Of a DNA stretch of 5,429 nucleotides, positions 3,820 through 5,429 are shown in pieces. The position numbers and the translations under genes are program-made. The notes under the pieces are model-generated. The model saw only the letters and a list, made by a program, of their open reading frames with translations. It had not been told where the DNA came from and made no database searches. Position 1 is the first letter of the stretch. Each line of letters starts with the position of its first letter. Source of the stretch: Nitrospirota bacterium (lineage in GTDB: Bacteria; Nitrospirota; UBA9217); contig JAFNGD010000098.1 in the NCBI GenBank assembly GCA_017885365.1, positions 1 through 5,429 on the forward strand, read 5' to 3'.

Positions 3820-5429
3820 CTACTCGTAGAGAGACTTCTGCAATTCATCCACCGCCTGTACCAATTTGCCCGCGCCGCCAAACAGGGCGTAAATCTCGGT
3901 CGGCGCGCCGTATCCGGCAAACGGCTGCACGTGCAAAAGATTTGGCAGGTCATCAAACTGGCTGATGCCATAATCGGCATATTTTTCCAGGAGCGCATCC
4001 AAAATCTGGCGTGCGGCGGGGGTAAAGGTGTTAAGGAAATTCGCCTTCTTCTGGCGCAGTTTTTCGAGGCGTTCGCGGCGTGAAACCAGCGGGGCGTTAT
4101 AGGCCACATGCAGGAGCAAATCCAGCGCATCGGCTTCTTCGTGGTGGGTCACAGCCGCCAGGTGGACCGGGTCAATGCCATAACGGCGCAACTGCTCCAT
4201 GATTTCGAGGCGCTGATCGTGTTTGCCCCAGGCCTGGCGCAAATGCTCGGCAGTCAGGTTTAATCGGCGCACATTTTTAGTCACGTAATCGGTGAACTCC
4301 ATCGTGCGAAGCACATTGCCTTCGGGGTCGAGCTCGAAGGCCTGCTCGCCAGCGATATACACTTCCACACCATCCAGGTAATATTTGCGCGGCAGTTCAC
4401 CGATTTTTTGCTCTACTTCCATCACCCCTTGTGGCGCAGCCTCTTCCGGTGGCAGAGTGCCTGCTTCGCTGTCCTGCACCTCAGTTTCGTTGCCATCCCC
4501 ATCAATTTGCGTCTTGGTCACCCGCACCGGGTCGCCATCAAAGGCCGGGTCATAGAACAACTGCGTCGCGCCCACGTAGTCAATAATGGTGAACCAGAAC
4601 TTGTCATTCTCTTCCAGCACGCGCGTCCCGCGCCCGATGATCTGCTTGAAATCGACCATTGAGTTGATCGGCTTGAACAAGACGATATTGCGGCAGGTAG
4701 GCGCATCCACGCCGGTGGTGAGCATCTGCGAGGAGGTCAAAATCACCGGCAAACGGTTCTCGGGATCCTGGAAATCATCCAGATGCTCGCGCCCGATCTT
4801 CTTCTCATCCGATACCACCCTGGCGACATAATTGGAGTTGAGTTTCATCAAGTCGGCATTGCATCTGGCCAGGGCGTTACGCATGTCGAGAGCGTGCTCC
4901 TGGTCCACGCAGAACACAATCGTCTTGTCATAGCGGTCCGTTCGTTTGAGGTACTCGGTCAGGTGTCTGGCTACCGTCTCGGTACGTGACAGAAGCGATA
5001 CCACCCGCTCGAACTCTTTCGTGCCATACAACCCGGGCGGGATCTCGCGCCCAAACCTATCCAGCACCCCCTGGTCAATTTGCAGGCCGCTGGCATCCAC
5101 ATCCGGAATGACCCGATAGACGCGGTATGGAGCCAGGAATCCATCTTCGATGCCCTGCTTCAGGCTGTAAGTATAGATGGGGTCGCCAAAATATTCATAC
5201 GTATCCACATTGTCCGTACGCCTGGGCGTGGCGGTCATGCCAATTTGCGTGGCGAGGTCGAAATATTCCAAAATCTTGCGCCAGTTGCCTGTCTCGTTGG
5301 CCGAGCCGCGATGGCACTCGTCCACGATGATCAGGTCGAAGAAATCCTGTGGATATTTCTCGTACAGGTTCGGGCCATCGCCGGGATTGGAAAGCGCCTG
5401 GTAGAGGGCGAAATACACTTCGCGGCTCT
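3820..5429 (-). CDS. hsdR: Type I restriction subunit HsdR, EcoEI-like (5' end off the right edge)
   Basis: HsdR is the ATP-driven motor and nuclease of type I restriction: with M2S bound to unmodified target DNA it pulls DNA in and cuts at a distance. The frame is open from the edge, where it reads SREVYFALYQAL, to the TAG at 3820 (535 residues). The apparent GTG start at 5418 is internal. Counting from that codon, motor motifs are DECH (33-36, motif II), TATP (62-65, III), TIVFC (166-170, IV), TTGVDAP (234-240, V) and QIIGRGTR (259-266, VI). An acidic linker (about 303-335) leads to an EcoEI-type C-terminal domain (about 385-530, with LLLHVAYNAPL and IYALFGGAGKL), which binds the methylase core. 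The nuclease domain and Walker A motif must lie beyond the window. The visible part has no frameshift or lost motif. The gene ends one base from repeat copy B. Confidence 0.95.
   Translation of the reverse strand, partial: SREVYFALYQALSNPGDGPNLYEKYPQDFFDLIIVDECHRGSANETGNWRKILEYFDLATQIGMTATPRRTDNVDTYEYFGDPIYTYSLKQGIEDGFLAPYRVYRVIPDVDASGLQIDQGVLDRFGREIPPGLYGTKEFERVVSLLSRTETVARHLTEYLKRTDRYDKTIVFCVDQEHALDMRNALARCNADLMKLNSNYVARVVSDEKKIGREHLDDFQDPENRLPVILTSSQMLTTGVDAPTCRNIVLFKPINSMVDFKQIIGRGTRVLEENDKFWFTIIDYVGATQLFYDPAFDGDPVRVTKTQIDGDGNETEVQDSEAGTLPPEEAAPQGVMEVEQKIGELPRKYYLDGVEVYIAGEQAFELDPEGNVLRTMEFTDYVTKNVRRLNLTAEHLRQAWGKHDQRLEIMEQLRRYGIDPVHLAAVTHHEEADALDLLLHVAYNAPLVSRRERLEKLRQKKANFLNTFTPAARQILDALLEKYADYGISQFDDLPNLLHVQPFAGYGAPTEIYALFGGAGKLVQAVDELQKSLYE

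Overview
The window looks like bacterial chromosomal DNA from a defence or accessory region, carrying most of a type I restriction-modification (hsd) locus. Both edges cut genes: hsdS runs off the left end and hsdR off the right. Taxonomy is uncertain. The gene families and the dispersed palindromic repeats (a GTCATTGCGAG-type element and a GGGCGATTC/GAATCGCCC hairpin) remind me of Chloroflexota such as Anaerolineae, but such repeats occur widely, so this is a weak guess from memory.

Layout in transcription order on the minus strand: hsdR (5429 to 3820, start missing), an EcoEI-like motor/restriction subunit; a 478-bp unit (3341-3818) made of a small GIY-YIG nuclease gene bracketed by two inverted, diverged copies of one palindromic repeat; hsdM (3324 to 1819), full length over 501 codon positions but broken by one in-frame TAA at codon 129, and also carrying a small palindrome inserted in frame; and hsdS (1072 to left edge), with two target-recognition domains. 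Between hsdM and hsdS, on the plus strand, sits a complete two-gene toxin-antitoxin module: a 75-residue antitoxin and a PIN-domain toxin (1202-1847). The toxin gene overlaps the 3' end of hsdM tail to tail by 29 bp.

In an intact type I system, M2S methylates one side of the genome/virus decision and R2M2S translocates and cleaves unmodified DNA. HsdS sets specificity. Here the premature stop in hsdM, if real, should disable both activities, because R cannot act without the M2S core. The locus therefore looks like a restriction system in decay or temporarily off, invaded by short repeats and hosting two accessory nuclease-type genes (GIY-YIG and PIN). Base composition supports a mosaic: in 60-base counts the hsdS recognition domains are about 38-40% GC around a 68% GC central spacer, and the GIY-YIG gene is about 38-43%, whereas sampled hsdR and PIN stretches are about 62%.

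The most interesting points are the single nonsense codon in hsdM, the repeat-GIY-YIG-repeat composite whose repeat supplies the nuclease's tail and stop codon, the in-frame palindrome in hsdM, and the toxin-antitoxin module with a candidate shared operator between it and hsdS.
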